Origin: Roseobacter weihaiensis
GTDB lineage: Bacteria > Pseudomonadota > Alphaproteobacteria > Rhodobacterales > Rhodobacteraceae
Length of the DNA: 64,000 bases
Direction: 5' to 3'
Assembly (NCBI RefSeq): GCF_020622345.1
Contig: NZ_JACNMO010000002.1
Location: 1 to 64,000 of the forward strand
In this document: one piece after another, positions 17,737 through 27,517 of the stretch
Position numbering within the stretch: the stretch's first letter is position 1
How the letters are laid out: every line of letters begins with the position of its first letter
Notes under the pieces: generated by a model
The model's database searches: none
Told to the model about the DNA's origin: nothing
The model's input: the letters and a program-made list of their open reading frames with translations, nothing else
Program-made: the position numbers and the translations under genes

Positions 17737-18714
17737 TCATCCGTTTTGGGGAGACTCCACCGGCGTGCGGTAATTGATCCGCCGGACCGACCCGGTCTTG
17801 GAGCGCATGATAAGCGTCTCTGTCGTCATCCAGCCGGGCTCGCGCCGCACGCTTGGCAGGATGCTGCCGCCGGTGACGCCGGTTGCGGCAAAGATCACGT
17901 CTTCGGTGACCATCTCGTCGCGGGTGTAAATGCGGTCAAGGTCGGCGATGCCCGCCTTGCCGGCACGTCCACGCTCGTCATCATTGCGAAAGAGCAGACG
18001 CCCGTACATCTGGCCGCCCATACACTTCAGAGCCGCTGCCGCCAGCACCCCCTCAGGCGCGCCGCCGGCCCCCATGTACATGTCGATGCCTGTGGAGGTC
18101 TCCGCGCAGTGCATCACACCCGCCACATCGCCATCGGTGATAAGGCGGATCGAGGCACCGGTGCTGCGGACCTCGGCGATCATCTCTTCATGCCGGGGAC
18201 GTTCGAGGATACAGACCGTGATGTCGGAGGCCGCGCAGCCCTTGGCGCTGGCCAGGGCGTATACGCGATCAGCCGGGGACATCTCCAGCGTGACGACATC
18301 AGACGCAAAGCCGGGACCGATGGCGAGCTTGTCCATATAGACATCCGGTGCATGCAGCATCGAGCCGCGCGGCCCCATCGCAATCACCGTCAGCGCGTTG
18401 GGCATATCCTTGGCCGTCAGGGTCGTGCCCTCCAGCGGGTCGAGGGCGATGTCCACGCCGGGGCCCTTGCCGGTGCCGACCTCCTCGCCGATGTAGAGCA
18501 TCGGGGCCTCGTCACGCTCGCCTTCCCCGATCACCACGACGCCTGCGATATCCAGCATGTTGAGCTGTTCGCGCATGGCGTTGACCGCGGCCTGGTCCGC
18601 TGCCTTTTCGTCGCCGTGTCCCACCAGCCGGGCAGAAGCAAGAGCGGCAGCCTCGGAGACGCGGGCAAGGCCGAGAGAGAGCATGCGGTCGTGAAATTCG
18701 GCAGAGGCGGCCAT
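17737..18714 (-). CDS. glpX: Class II fructose-1,6-bisphosphatase GlpX
   Basis: A 325-residue metal-dependent phosphatase of gluconeogenesis and the pentose phosphate cycle, hydrolysing fructose 1,6-bisphosphate. Class II motifs are clear: VVIGEGERDEAPMLYIGEEVG, DIALDPLEGTTLTAKDMPNAL (the metal-binding DPLEGT) and MGAGGAPEGVLAAAALKCMGG. The start at 18714 follows AAAGGAAATGACC. It lies between hom (84 bases upstream) and recJ (58 bases downstream), all on the minus strand, probably one transcription unit. Confidence 0.95.
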   Translation of the reverse strand: MAASAEFHDRMLSLGLARVSEAAALASARLVGHGDEKAADQAAVNAMREQLNMLDIAGVVVIGEGERDEAPMLYIGEEVGTGKGPGVDIALDPLEGTTLTAKDMPNALTVIAMGPRGSMLHAPDVYMDKLAIGPGFASDVVTLEMSPADRVYALASAKGCAASDITVCILERPRHEEMIAEVRSTGASIRLITDGDVAGVMHCAETSTGIDMYMGAGGAPEGVLAAAALKCMGGQMYGRLLFRNDDERGRAGKAGIADLDRIYTRDEMVTEDVIFAATGVTGGSILPSVRREPGWMTTETLIMRSKTGSVRRINYRTPVESPQNG

Positions 18715-18798
18715 GGGTCATTTCCTTTTGATGTGTCTTGATTTGATGCTGAGTGGTGTAGCGGCGCGCACCGCCAAGAACAACCGCTGCTAGCGCAA

Positions 18799-20085
18799 TC
18801 AGACGTCTTCGATGCGCAGCGCCACCGGTTTGCCTGAAAGAACGCCGGTGCCGGTCATGGCAGACAGGGCGCTCGCAATCGCGTCGGGGGTCGTCTTGTG
18901 GGTCACAATCAGCACCGGCGCCGAGGTGTCATCGTGCCCGTATTGGCGCATGCGGTCGATGGAAATGCCCGCCTCGCCCAGCACGGTGGCGATCTTGGCC
19001 AGGGCCCCCGGTTTGTCCTCCAGCGACATGCGCAGATAGTATGACGCCGCCACCGTGGCACTGGCCGGTGTTGCCGTGCTCAGTGATGTTGCGGGGCGGC
19101 CAAACACCGGCGCTTTGAGACCGCGCGCCAGATCGCAGACATCCGCCATGACCGCGCTGGCGGTGGGGCCTTCGCCGGCCCCCGCACCGCGCAGGACGAT
19201 CTGGCCCACGGCATCGCCTTCGAGCACGACCATATTGGTGCCGCCCTCAAGCTGGCCCAAGGGCGAGCTGTCAGGCACCAGGCAGGGCTGCATCCGCTGC
19301 TCCAGCCCGCGCCCGCTCATTTGCGCCACGCCCAACAGCTTGATCTTGTAGCCCATGTCCGCCGCCGCCCGGATATCGTCGATGCTGACCCGGTCGATGC
19401 CTTCCAGTGTGATCCCGTCAAAATCGACCTTGGTGCCAAAGGCCAGAGACGACAGGATCGCCAGCTTGTGGGCCGCGTCAATGCCGCCCACATCGAGCTG
19501 CGGATCGGCTTCGAGGTAGCCCAGGGCGTCCGCCTCTGCAAAGACCTCTTCATAGCTCAGGCCCGCCGTTTCCATCCGCGTCAGGATGTAGTTGCACGAG
19601 CCGTTCATCACCCCCATCACGCGGGTCACATCGTTTCCCGCCAGCCCCTCCGACAGCGCCTTGATGACCGGGATGCCGCCTGCCACGGCGGCCTCGTAGC
19701 GGATCGTGCGGCCTGCCGCCTCGGCGCTCTCTGCCAGCGCCTGCCCATGGATCGCCAAAAGCGCCTTGTTGGCCGTGACAACGTCCTTGCCTGCGGCCAG
19801 CGCCGCCTCGACGGCCTCCTTGGCGGGGCCCTCATCGCCACCGATGAGTTCCACAAAGACATCGACATCATCGCGGGTGGCCAGCGTGACCGGATCGCCT
19901 TCCCATGCATAGCGTGTCAGCGGTAGTCCGCGATCCTTGCCCTTATCGCGGGCCGAGACGGCGGTAATTTCGATCGCGCGCCCGGTGCGTGTCTGCAGCA
20001 GCTCGGCGTGCTGGCGTAAAACACGCAACACGCCAATCCCCACAGTGCCCAAACCCGCGATTCCAAGACGAAGGGGCTGAGACAT
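18799..20085 (-). CDS. hom: Homoserine dehydrogenase (with ACT domain)
   Basis: A 428-residue NAD(P)-dependent enzyme reducing aspartate semialdehyde to homoserine, the branch point to threonine and methionine. The Rossmann GLGTVGIGV is at residues 11-19. The catalytic domain has VTANKALLA, YEAAVAGGIPVIKAL and NGSCNYILTRM, with EADPQLDVGGIDAAHKLAIL following. A C-terminal ACT domain (ALAKIATVLGEAGISIDRMRQ) gives feedback control by threonine in relatives. Length and motifs are complete. No riboswitch was seen upstream. Confidence 0.95.
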   Translation of the reverse strand: MSQPLRLGIAGLGTVGIGVLRVLRQHAELLQTRTGRAIEITAVSARDKGKDRGLPLTRYAWEGDPVTLATRDDVDVFVELIGGDEGPAKEAVEAALAAGKDVVTANKALLAIHGQALAESAEAAGRTIRYEAAVAGGIPVIKALSEGLAGNDVTRVMGVMNGSCNYILTRMETAGLSYEEVFAEADALGYLEADPQLDVGGIDAAHKLAILSSLAFGTKVDFDGITLEGIDRVSIDDIRAAADMGYKIKLLGVAQMSGRGLEQRMQPCLVPDSSPLGQLEGGTNMVVLEGDAVGQIVLRGAGAGEGPTASAVMADVCDLARGLKAPVFGRPATSLSTATPASATVAASYYLRMSLEDKPGALAKIATVLGEAGISIDRMRQYGHDDTSAPVLIVTHKTTPDAIASALSAMTGTGVLSGKPVALRIEDV

Positions 20086-20192
20086 CGGGCTGATTCCTTT
20101 GATTGAAAATCTGTGTTCTGCGACCGGCGTTTATCCTGTGAATTGACCCTGTGCAACGCGGCTGGACCCAAAAGCGCGGTTGCGGCGTCGTT

Positions 20193-20441
20193 TCAGTTCA
20201 CAGATGCCTGTCTGAGGCGCGCCGCGCGCGAACGCAGGGCCGCAACACGCGCTTCAACCGCCTCTTCGGTCTCAGATGACGCCCGCTGTGCGTCCGCAGT
20301 GGGGGCGGCAATCTGATCAAGCGGGACAAAATCGGGATATCCGGCAGTGTTGTCGATCCGGGGGGTGGGGGCGGGCACATCCGGCAGCGGGACGCAGGCC
20401 GAAAGGCAGGTCGCGACAGAAAGGATAAAAAAAACGCGCAT
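20193..20441 (-). CDS. Small putative lipoprotein
   Basis: An 82-residue protein with a short signal peptide and lipobox (ATCLSAC, Cys16), so it should be lipidated and held at a membrane. After a Pro-rich linker it has an Ala/Glu/Arg-rich helix (EEAVEARVAALRSRAARLRQA) able to form a coiled coil. The start follows GGAG with seven bases of spacing. It lies upstream of hom on the same strand and divergent from the TetR gene. I recall such small lipoproteins next to hom in Rhodobacterales, but no function is known to me. Confidence 0.7.
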   Translation of the reverse strand: MRVFFILSVATCLSACVPLPDVPAPTPRIDNTAGYPDFVPLDQIAAPTADAQRASSETEEAVEARVAALRSRAARLRQASVN

Positions 20442-20507
20442 TTGACAGCTCCGCTAGACGCGCCGATCCTGCCTGAAGCCTTTCAGCGGTGCAAGCGGGG
20501 TTTGTAT

Positions 20508-20521
20508 TGAACAATTGTTCA
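20508..20521. promoter_or_regulatory. Palindromic operator upstream of TetR gene
   Basis: Perfect 14-base palindrome TGAACAATTGTTCA, 14 bases before the TetR-family start codon at 20536. TetR repressors typically bind such dyads and control their own gene. It also lies in the divergent region facing the small lipoprotein gene. Confidence 0.7.
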
Positions 20522-20535
20522 GTTAGTCTCCGGGG

Positions 20536-21135
20536 ATGGCACGCACTGTGGGCTCTCATTCTGATACAACCGCGCAGCGGGTGCGCGCGGCGGCGCTGAC
20601 ACTCTTTGCGCGGCACGGGTTTGCAGCCGTCTCCATGCGCCAGATCGCGACAGAGGTCGGCGTTCAGGTCGGCGCGCTTTACAACTATACGCCGGACAAG
20701 CAGACGCTGCTTTTCGATCTGATGCGGTCGCATCTGGAAGAGCTTCTGGACGCGTTCGAGGACCGGCAAGACCTGCCGCCCCCAGCGCGTCTGGAGGCTT
20801 TTGTCCGGTTTCATATCCGCTTTCACCACAAGCGGCCGGAGGCGGTCTTCATCGCCTATATGGAGCTGCGCAACCTCAGCCCGGAGAATTTCGCGGTGAT
20901 CGAAGACTTGCGCCGGGCCTATGAAAACAGGCTTGAGGCCATCATCGCGGCGGGGGTGGCACAGGGGGCATTCGATGTCGCGGACACAAAGATTGCCACG
21001 CTTGCGGCGATTGCCCTTCTGACAGGGGTGAACACCTGGTTTCGTGCCGATGGCCGGCTGACGCTGGACGCTGTCGAGGCGCAGTATTGGCAGATGGTGT
21101 CCAAGGCCTTGGCTGGAACTGCGAACCAGCTCTAG
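20536..21135 (+). CDS. TetR/AcrR-family transcriptional regulator
   Basis: A 199-residue repressor. The N-terminal TetR domain reads RVRAAALTLFARHGFAAVSM, then RQIATEVGVQVGALYNYTPDKQTLL, with the recognition helix and the typical LYNYTPDK turn. The helical C-terminal ligand domain has FVRFHIRFHHKRPEAVFIAYMELRNL, which resembles regulators of acyl-CoA or fatty acid metabolism; the inducer is not known. A perfect palindrome overlapping the promoter suggests autoregulation. The gene 74 bases downstream in the same direction (a beta-hydroxyacid dehydrogenase) may be in its regulon. Confidence 0.9.
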   Translation: MARTVGSHSDTTAQRVRAAALTLFARHGFAAVSMRQIATEVGVQVGALYNYTPDKQTLLFDLMRSHLEELLDAFEDRQDLPPPARLEAFVRFHIRFHHKRPEAVFIAYMELRNLSPENFAVIEDLRRAYENRLEAIIAAGVAQGAFDVADTKIATLAAIALLTGVNTWFRADGRLTLDAVEAQYWQMVSKALAGTANQL

Positions 21136-21209
21136 GCTGGGTCGCAAACAGGCGCGACAGGTCACCGGTGCCGCATGACGCTCCGACAAAAGCAGGTTGG
21201 GAGCATCGC

Positions 21210-22154
21210 ATGAAAGCCGGATTTATCGGGTTGGGCAATGTCGGCGGCAAGCTTTGCGGGTCGCTGTTGCGCAATAACGTCGACGTGCAAGTCTATGACC
21301 TCAATGTGGAATTTATCGCTGAAAAGCTCTCTGAGGGCGCCTGTGACGGTGGGACGCCCGCCCAGATGATGCAGGAATGCGATGTGATCATCACCTGTCT
21401 GCCCAGCCCGGCGGCTTCGGTGGATGTTCTGGCGCAGATGTTGCCTCACATACGCCCCGGCAAGATCTGGATGGAAATGTCGACCACCGATGAGGCCGAG
21501 GTCAGACGTATCGCTAAAGAGGTGATCGCCGCAGGCGGTGCGGCGGCTGATTGCCCTGTGTCGGGCGGCTGTCACCGGGCCGATACGGGCAATATCTCGA
21601 TCTACGCGGGCTGTGACCGGGAGACTTTTGAGAGCATCCTGCCCTTGCTCACCATCCTCGGCCGCCGCGTTCTGCACACAGGTCCGCTGGGCAGCGCCAG
21701 CGTGCTGAAGGTCATGACGAACTACCTGGCCACGGCAAATCTGCTGACGCTCTGCGAAGCGCTGACCGTGATGAAAGCCGCGGGCATGGATCTGGCCACC
21801 ACCTTCGAGGCCATCAGCATCTCTTCCGGCACATCTTTTGTACATGAAACCGAAAGCCAGTTGATCCTGTCCGGCGCGCGGGATGTGAACTTCACCATGG
21901 ATCTGGTGCAAAAGGACATCGGCCTGTTCCAGAAGCTCGCCGATCTGCATGACGTCCCGCTGGAGATATCGCCGCTGGTGATCGCCATGATGCGCGATGG
22001 CCAGGCCCGTTATGGGGAGCGTGCGCAATCCGACCGGATGATCGAACGGCTTGAGGAGGCCACCGGGCTCGACGTCCGGGCGGAGGGTTTTCCCAAGGAA
22101 CTGATCGATGAGGAGCCCGAGGCGCACGGGTATGAGGTCACGCCCGCGCGCTGA
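21210..22154 (+). CDS. 3-hydroxyisobutyrate dehydrogenase-like oxidoreductase
   Basis: A 314-residue NAD(P)-dependent enzyme of the beta-hydroxyacid dehydrogenase family. It has the N-terminal Rossmann motif GFIGLGNVGG, the substrate loop DCPVSGG at about residues 116-122 and the catalytic Lys in GSASVLKVMTNYL. Family members oxidise 3-hydroxyisobutyrate, tartronate semialdehyde, L-threonate or related compounds; the exact substrate cannot be set from the sequence. The start was chosen at ATG 21210 (TTGGGAG upstream), because the longer open frame would run back into the TetR gene. It converges on serS with a two-base gap. Confidence 0.88.
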   Translation: MKAGFIGLGNVGGKLCGSLLRNNVDVQVYDLNVEFIAEKLSEGACDGGTPAQMMQECDVIITCLPSPAASVDVLAQMLPHIRPGKIWMEMSTTDEAEVRRIAKEVIAAGGAAADCPVSGGCHRADTGNISIYAGCDRETFESILPLLTILGRRVLHTGPLGSASVLKVMTNYLATANLLTLCEALTVMKAAGMDLATTFEAISISSGTSFVHETESQLILSGARDVNFTMDLVQKDIGLFQKLADLHDVPLEISPLVIAMMRDGQARYGERAQSDRMIERLEEATGLDVRAEGFPKELIDEEPEAHGYEVTPAR

Positions 22155-22156
22155 GA

Positions 22157-23449
22157 TCAGGCCAGAGCCCCCGCCGCTGTCAGCGTGGTTTTGCCGCCAA
22201 GATAGGGGGCCAGCGCCTTGGGCAGGACAACCGAGCCGTCCGCCCGCTGTCCGTTCTCCAGCACCGCAATCAGGCAGCGCCCGACCGCCAGGCCCGAGCC
22301 GTTGAGCGTGTGCACGAACTGCGGCTTGCCGCCATCGGCGGGCTTGAACCGCGCATTCATCCGGCGCGCCTGAAAATCGCCGGTGGTCGAGACAGAGGAG
22401 ATTTCGCGATAAGCGTTCTGACCCGGCAGCCACGCCTCGATGTCATAAGTTCTGCGGGCCCCAAAGCCCATGTCCCCGGTGCACAGGATCACCGTACGGT
22501 AGGGCAGGTCGAGACGCTCCAGAATGTCTTCGGCGCAACGTAGCATGCGCTTTTGTTCCTCCTCCGAGTGATCGGGATGGGTGATCGAGACCATTTCGAC
22601 CTTTTCAAACTGATGCTGGCGCAGCATGCCCGCGGTGTCGCGCCCGGCACTGCCGGCCTCTGAACGGAAACACAGGGTGTGGGCGGTCAGGCGTTTGGGC
22701 AGCGCACCCGCGTCCAAGACATCGCCTGCCACCGTGTAGGTCAGGGGGATTTCTGAGGTCGAGACCAGCCACCACCCATTGGTGGTTTGGTAGCTGTCCT
22801 CGGCAAACTTCGGCAGCTTGTCGGTGCCATACATGGCCTCATCGCGCACCAGCACGGGCGAGTTGACCTCGGTCAGCCCGTTGTGATCCACATGGGTGTC
22901 GACCATGAACTGCGCAAGCGCGCGGTGGATGCGGGCAACCGCCCCCTTGAGCATCACAAAGCGCGCGCCTGATGTCTTGGCAGCGGTCTCGAAATCCATC
23001 GCCTCCGCAACGCCCGCAATCTCGTAGTGCTCCCTTGGCGTAAAGCTGAACGCGGGCTGATCCCCCCAGCGCTTGACCTCGACGTTGTCGTTTTCGTCCG
23101 CGCCCTCGGGCACATCGTCTGCGGGCAGGTTGGCAATGCGCGACAGCATGTCCGTCAGCTTGGCATCCAGCGCTTTGGCTTCGGCCTGCATTTGGGCCAC
23201 CTGGGCTTTCTTTTCGGTGACCAGCGCGCGCAACCGCTCAAATTCGGCCTCATCGCCCTTGGCTTTGGCTTGACCAACTTCTTTGGATGCCCTGTTCTGC
23301 TCGGCTTGCGCCGTTTCTGCCGCACTGATCTTGCCGCGGCGCGCTTCGTCCAGCGCGAGGATCTCTGCGGACATCGGCGCATCGCCCCGGCGGGCGAGGG
23401 CGGCATCAAAAGCAGCCGGGGTCTCACGGATGGCGCGGATATCGTGCAT
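22157..23449 (-). CDS. serS: Seryl-tRNA synthetase
   Basis: A 430-residue class II aminoacyl-tRNA synthetase charging tRNA-Ser (and tRNA-Sec where present). The N-terminal coiled-coil arm spans about residues 25-105 ([22 protein letters not shown]). Motif 2 is [22 protein letters not shown] and motif 3 is [17 protein letters not shown]. Length is standard. The start at 23449 has GGAAAT before it. It is transcribed away from yajC and convergent with the dehydrogenase gene. Confidence 0.97.
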   Translation of the reverse strand: MHDIRAIRETPAAFDAALARRGDAPMSAEILALDEARRGKISAAETAQAEQNRASKEVGQAKAKGDEAEFERLRALVTEKKAQVAQMQAEAKALDAKLTDMLSRIANLPADDVPEGADENDNVEVKRWGDQPAFSFTPREHYEIAGVAEAMDFETAAKTSGARFVMLKGAVARIHRALAQFMVDTHVDHNGLTEVNSPVLVRDEAMYGTDKLPKFAEDSYQTTNGWWLVSTSEIPLTYTVAGDVLDAGALPKRLTAHTLCFRSEAGSAGRDTAGMLRQHQFEKVEMVSITHPDHSEEEQKRMLRCAEDILERLDLPYRTVILCTGDMGFGARRTYDIEAWLPGQNAYREISSVSTTGDFQARRMNARFKPADGGKPQFVHTLNGSGLAVGRCLIAVLENGQRADGSVVLPKALAPYLGGKTTLTAAGALA

Positions 23450-23831
23450 GGCATTTCCTTACGTCTGAATCGGGTTTGATCATGCTTATGACCGATCTTT
23501 TGACAGATCGTAAGCGTCCGGACACAGGGATTTAATCGGTCACGTCTTTGCGCAGGGGCCCGTTTGGCCCGCGTCGGAGGCGCGCCTCCGCCGCGCAAAC
23601 CTTCTGGCGCGTCGTGGCGAAGAGATGTTTTCGATCAGCGGTGCGACCACCGCGAGAAAGGCGGGTTTTCCCGGTTCCGTTCGGTCGCAGCATGGCTGTT
23701 GCAGGGCGGGGGATTCATTTGCGCCCCCTGTACGGTCTGCCTTGCAAAGCGGCGTTACAGACCATAGGTTCCGGCAAAATTCGCGTCTCGCTGAGAGTGG
23801 GCGACACGCCGTTAAACAAAGGACTATTCCA
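23450..23831. other. Divergent intergenic region serS-yajC
   Basis: About 380 bases that must hold the serS and yajC promoters. Short frames on both strands have Arg/Pro-rich products without recognisable domains. A GATCTTTTGACAGATC dyad lies at about 23500-23515. No tRNA or riboswitch was recognised. Confidence 0.4.
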
Positions 23832-24110
23832 ATGGAAGCATTCGCCCAGTTCGTCCCGTTGATCCTGATATTTGCGATCATGTATTTTCTGCTGATCCGT
23901 CCGCAGCAAAAGAAGGTGAAGGAACATCAGGCGATGGTGGCCGCGTTGCGCCGGGGCGATCAGGTGGTTACGCAGGGCGGTGTGGTCGGCAAGGTTGTCA
24001 AGGTCAAGGACGATGGTGAGCTGGAGCTGGAAATCGCTGACGGTGTGAAAGTACGGGTTATTCAGAATACCATTGCAACCGTTGTTTCCAAAACCGAACC
24101 GGCGAAATAA
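23832..24110 (+). CDS. yajC: Preprotein translocase subunit YajC
   Basis: A 92-residue single-span membrane protein that binds SecD-SecF in the holotranslocon. It has the standard N-terminal helix (VPLILIFAIMYFLLIRPQQKK), followed by the small domain with GDQVVTQGGVVGKVVKV. The ATG at 23832 follows AAAGGA; the open frame runs further upstream but has no homologous sequence there. It is followed 33 bases later by secD. Confidence 0.95.
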   Translation: MEAFAQFVPLILIFAIMYFLLIRPQQKKVKEHQAMVAALRRGDQVVTQGGVVGKVVKVKDDGELELEIADGVKVRVIQNTIATVVSKTEPAK

Positions 24111-24143
24111 GAACGTCTTGTAACGCGTTGAAAAGGCGTCATT

Positions 24144-25805
24144 ATGCTGCAAATCGCTCTCTGGAAACGGATCACTATTCTACTGACCTGTGTGATCGGT
24201 TTGTGGCTGGCAATGCCCAACATCTTTTACACCACGGTGGAGCGTCACAACGATGCGATTCAGGCCATCGAACTGGGCGCCGCGACCCCTGAAAACCTGG
24301 CCCAACGGGCGGAGTGGCCCGAATGGATGCCGTCGGGGCTGGTCAACCTTGGTCTTGACCTGCGGGGCGGTGCGCACCTCCTGGCGGAGGTCAAGGTCTC
24401 TGATGTGTACGCCAGCCGGATGGAGGCCTACTGGCCGGAAATACGCGATGCCCTGCGGCCAGAGCGCGCCACGATTGGCACGATCCGCCTGCAACCCTCG
24501 CCCAGCGACGAGGTGCATGTGCGTATCTCCCAACCCGAAGGGATGCCGCGCGCGCTGGAAATCGTACGCGGTCTGGCCCAGCCGATCCAGACCCTCACAG
24601 GCATTGGCACCAATGACATCGAGGTTCGCGCCGAAGGTGACCTGCTGATCGTGACCCTGTCGGAGGCTGAAAAACTGGCTTCGGACGAACGCACCGTGCT
24701 GCAGAGCCTGGAGATCATTCGCCGCCGGATCGACGAGGTCGGTACCCGTGAGCCGACCATCCAACGGCAGGGCTCTGATCGCATCCTCATTCAGGTGCCG
24801 GGGATCGGGTCTGCTGCCGAGCTGAAAGAGATCATCGGTACAACCGCGCAGCTGACGTTCAACCCGGTGGTCAGCCGCGGGTCGGACGCAAACGCGGCCC
24901 CCGGGATCGGCAACGAACTGGTGCCCTCGCTGGATGAGGCTGGCGTGTTCTACACCATCGAATCCGCGCCTGTGGTGACGGGTGAGGAATTGGTCGATGC
25001 GCAGCCTGCCTTTGACCAGAACGGCAGACCGGCAGTGAACTTCCGTTTCAACACATCCGGCGCGCGCAAGTTCGGGGATTACACGGCCGAGAATATCGGC
25101 TCGCCCTTTGCCATTGTGCTCGATGACGAGGTGGTGAGCGCGCCAACGATCCAAAGCCACATTCCCGGTGGTTCCGGCATCATCACCGGGCAGTTTACGG
25201 TTGAGGAGTCAACCAATCTGGCCGTGTTGCTGCGGGCCGGTGCGCTGCCGGCCGGTCTGGAGTTCCTTGAGGAGCGCACCATCGGGCCGGAGCTGGGGCA
25301 GGACAGTATCGACGCGGGCAAAATCGCCACGGTGGTCGCCTTTGTCGCAGTTCTTGTCTTTATGCTGCTGAGCTATGGGCTTTTTGGCGTCTTTGCCAAT
25401 GTCGCGCTGATCGTGAACATCGGGCTGATTTTCGGTCTGCTCAGTGTCATTGGCGGCACGCTGACCTTGCCGGGCATTGCGGGGATCGTTCTGACCGTGG
25501 GGATGGCGGTGGATGCCAACGTGCTGATTTTCGAGCGCATCCGCGAAGAGCTCAAAACCTCGAAAGGGCCCGCACGTGCGATCGAGCTGGGCTACGAGAA
25601 AGCGCTCTCGGCCATTCTGGATGCCAATATCACCACCTTCATCACGGCGGTGATCCTCTTTGCGATGGGTTCGGGGCCGGTGCGCGGTTTCGCGATCACC
25701 CTGGGTCTGGGGATCATGACGTCTGTCTTCACGGCGATCTTTGTGACCAGATTGCTGATTATCATCTGGTTCGAGCGCAAGCGCCCGAAGAAAATCGAGG
25801 TCTGA
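24144..25805 (+). CDS. secD: Protein translocase subunit SecD
   Basis: A 553-residue inner-membrane protein using the proton gradient to complete export through SecYEG. One N-terminal helix is followed by a large periplasmic domain (LVNLGLDLRGGAHLL, RRRIDEVGTREPTIQRQG), then the RND-type helices with GMAVDANVLIFERIREE near residues 455-470. It is one base before secF, so they are translationally linked. Length is normal for alphaproteobacteria. Confidence 0.97.
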   Translation: MLQIALWKRITILLTCVIGLWLAMPNIFYTTVERHNDAIQAIELGAATPENLAQRAEWPEWMPSGLVNLGLDLRGGAHLLAEVKVSDVYASRMEAYWPEIRDALRPERATIGTIRLQPSPSDEVHVRISQPEGMPRALEIVRGLAQPIQTLTGIGTNDIEVRAEGDLLIVTLSEAEKLASDERTVLQSLEIIRRRIDEVGTREPTIQRQGSDRILIQVPGIGSAAELKEIIGTTAQLTFNPVVSRGSDANAAPGIGNELVPSLDEAGVFYTIESAPVVTGEELVDAQPAFDQNGRPAVNFRFNTSGARKFGDYTAENIGSPFAIVLDDEVVSAPTIQSHIPGGSGIITGQFTVEESTNLAVLLRAGALPAGLEFLEERTIGPELGQDSIDAGKIATVVAFVAVLVFMLLSYGLFGVFANVALIVNIGLIFGLLSVIGGTLTLPGIAGIVLTVGMAVDANVLIFERIREELKTSKGPARAIELGYEKALSAILDANITTFITAVILFAMGSGPVRGFAITLGLGIMTSVFTAIFVTRLLIIIWFERKRPKKIEV

Positions 25806-25806
25806 T

Positions 25807-26775
25807 ATGCGTCTGAGGCTGGTCAAACAGAACACGAAGTTCGACTTCTTCAAGCGCTGGAAGCTCTGGCTGGGCATCTCGGGGTTGATGATGGTTGTCG
25901 CCTTTACCTCCTTCATGCTTCAGGGCCTGAATTTCGGCATCGATTTTCGCGGCGGCACCACGATCCGCACCGAAAGCCCGATGCCGGTTGATATCGGGGT
26001 TTACCGTGATGCGATTGCACAGCTTGAGCTGGGTGATGTGTCGATCACCGAAGTGTTCGACCCCACCTTTGGACCTGAGCAGAACGTGGCCATGATCCGC
26101 ATTCAGGCGCAGGACGGCGAAGAGGCCGTCTCGGTGAATGTGATAACCCAGGTGGAGGCCGTCCTGAAAACCGTCCGGCCCAACATCACCTTCGTGTCGG
26201 TGGAGTCGGTGGGGCCCAAGGTTTCGGGCGAGCTGATACAGACCGCGATCATCGCGGTTGTGCTCGCCATCGGTGCGGTGCTGGTCTACATCTGGCTGCG
26301 CTTTGAATGGCAGTTTGCGGCTGGCGCGGTGCTGGCGCTGGTCCATGACGTGATCCTGACCATCGGCATCTTTTCGGAGCTGCAGATCCGCTTTGATCTG
26401 GCCATCATCGCCGCCCTTCTGACCATCGTGGGGTATTCGTTGAACGACACCGTGGTGGTCTTTGACCGGGTGCGGGAAAACCTGCGGAAATACAAGAAAA
26501 GGCCGCTGGACGAAGTGCTCAACATCTCGATCAATGAAACGCTCAGCCGGACCTTCATGACCTCGGTGACGACGCTGCTGGCGCTGATCTCGCTGTTTGT
26601 CCTGGGCGGCGACGTGATCCGCGGCTTTGTCTTTGCGATGATCTGGGGGGTGATCGTGGGGACCTACAGCTCGATCTTCGTGGCCTCTGCGGCGCTGCTC
26701 TATCTCGGGGTCAAGCGGGACTGGTCCAAGCCGGATGCGAATGCCGGCAACCAATACGCCAACATAGATGCTTGA
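25807..26775 (+). CDS. secF: Protein translocase subunit SecF
   Basis: A 322-residue partner of SecD with six membrane helices. It has the periplasmic start LNFGIDFRGGTTIRTE, the conserved VESVGPKVSGEL and the helix-4 motif GYSLNDTVVVFDRVREN. It forms an operon with yajC and secD. Its last eight bases overlap the TauE-like gene. Confidence 0.97.
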   Translation: MRLRLVKQNTKFDFFKRWKLWLGISGLMMVVAFTSFMLQGLNFGIDFRGGTTIRTESPMPVDIGVYRDAIAQLELGDVSITEVFDPTFGPEQNVAMIRIQAQDGEEAVSVNVITQVEAVLKTVRPNITFVSVESVGPKVSGELIQTAIIAVVLAIGAVLVYIWLRFEWQFAAGAVLALVHDVILTIGIFSELQIRFDLAIIAALLTIVGYSLNDTVVVFDRVRENLRKYKKRPLDEVLNISINETLSRTFMTSVTTLLALISLFVLGGDVIRGFVFAMIWGVIVGTYSSIFVASAALLYLGVKRDWSKPDANAGNQYANIDA

Positions 26776-27508
26776 AGCGCTTGCCACGCCCGGTTTGATC
26801 TGGGTTGTGGCAGCCACATTTGTTGCGGGGCTTGTCTACGGCTTTTCGGGCTTTGGCGCGGCTTTGGTCTATATGCCCGTGGCAACCGCTGTTGTGGCCC
26901 CGCCACTGGCGATCGGGGCCTTTGCGGTCTCGGCTTTGGCCTCGCTGGTGACCCTCGTGCCGCGGGCCTGGCATCAGGCCGACAGGCCGAACACCCTGCT
27001 GATGGTGGCGGCAGCGATCCTGGCCGCCCCCCTTGGCATCTGGATCTTGCGGACCACCGACGTCACCGTCATCCGCTGGACCCTGTCGGCCATCACGATG
27101 ATGACGCTGCTGCTGCTGATGGCAGGGTGGCGGTATCGCGCAGTGCCGACAAAGCCGGTGCGGGCGGGGATCGGGGCCGCCGCAGGCGTGATGATGGGAT
27201 CGGTGGGGCTCAACGGCCCGCTGGTCATCCTGTTTCAGCTTGGCGGACCCGACGATATCGGCCGCAGCCGGGCCAATACGCTCATTTTCCTGACTCTGTC
27301 CTCCCTGTCTCTGGTGCCCTTGATGATGCTCCAGGGGGTCATCGGCTGGGAGGCATTCTGGCTGGGTCTGCTGTTGCTGGCACCCTATGGGCTCGGAACC
27401 TTGATGGGCCGCCGCCTGTTTGACCCCGACAAGGAGAAGGTCTACCGTCGCGTGGCTTATGCGGTGGTGGCAGGGGCCGTGCTGATCGGCCTGCCGCTGT
27501 GGAATTAG
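26768..27508 (+). CDS. TauE/SafE-family membrane transporter
   Basis: A 246-residue membrane protein with about eight hydrophobic segments. The N-terminal signature AATFVAGLVYGFSGFGAALVYMP and the internal repeat AAGVMMGSVGLNGPLVILFQLGG are typical of the TauE/SafE (sulfite exporter) family. Members export sulfite, sulfoacetate or related organosulfur anions; substrate unknown here. Overlap with secF shows co-transcription, a fixed neighbourhood in Rhodobacterales rather than a functional link. Confidence 0.88.
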   Translation: MLEALATPGLIWVVAATFVAGLVYGFSGFGAALVYMPVATAVVAPPLAIGAFAVSALASLVTLVPRAWHQADRPNTLLMVAAAILAAPLGIWILRTTDVTVIRWTLSAITMMTLLLLMAGWRYRAVPTKPVRAGIGAAAGVMMGSVGLNGPLVILFQLGGPDDIGRSRANTLIFLTLSSLSLVPLMMLQGVIGWEAFWLGLLLLAPYGLGTLMGRRLFDPDKEKVYRRVAYAVVAGAVLIGLPLWN

Positions 27509-27517
27509 AGGTCCGAG

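Noticed and set aside
23540-23881. Minus-strand open frame between serS and yajC
   Set aside because: Its start lies inside yajC, and the product is Arg/Pro-rich without any domain.
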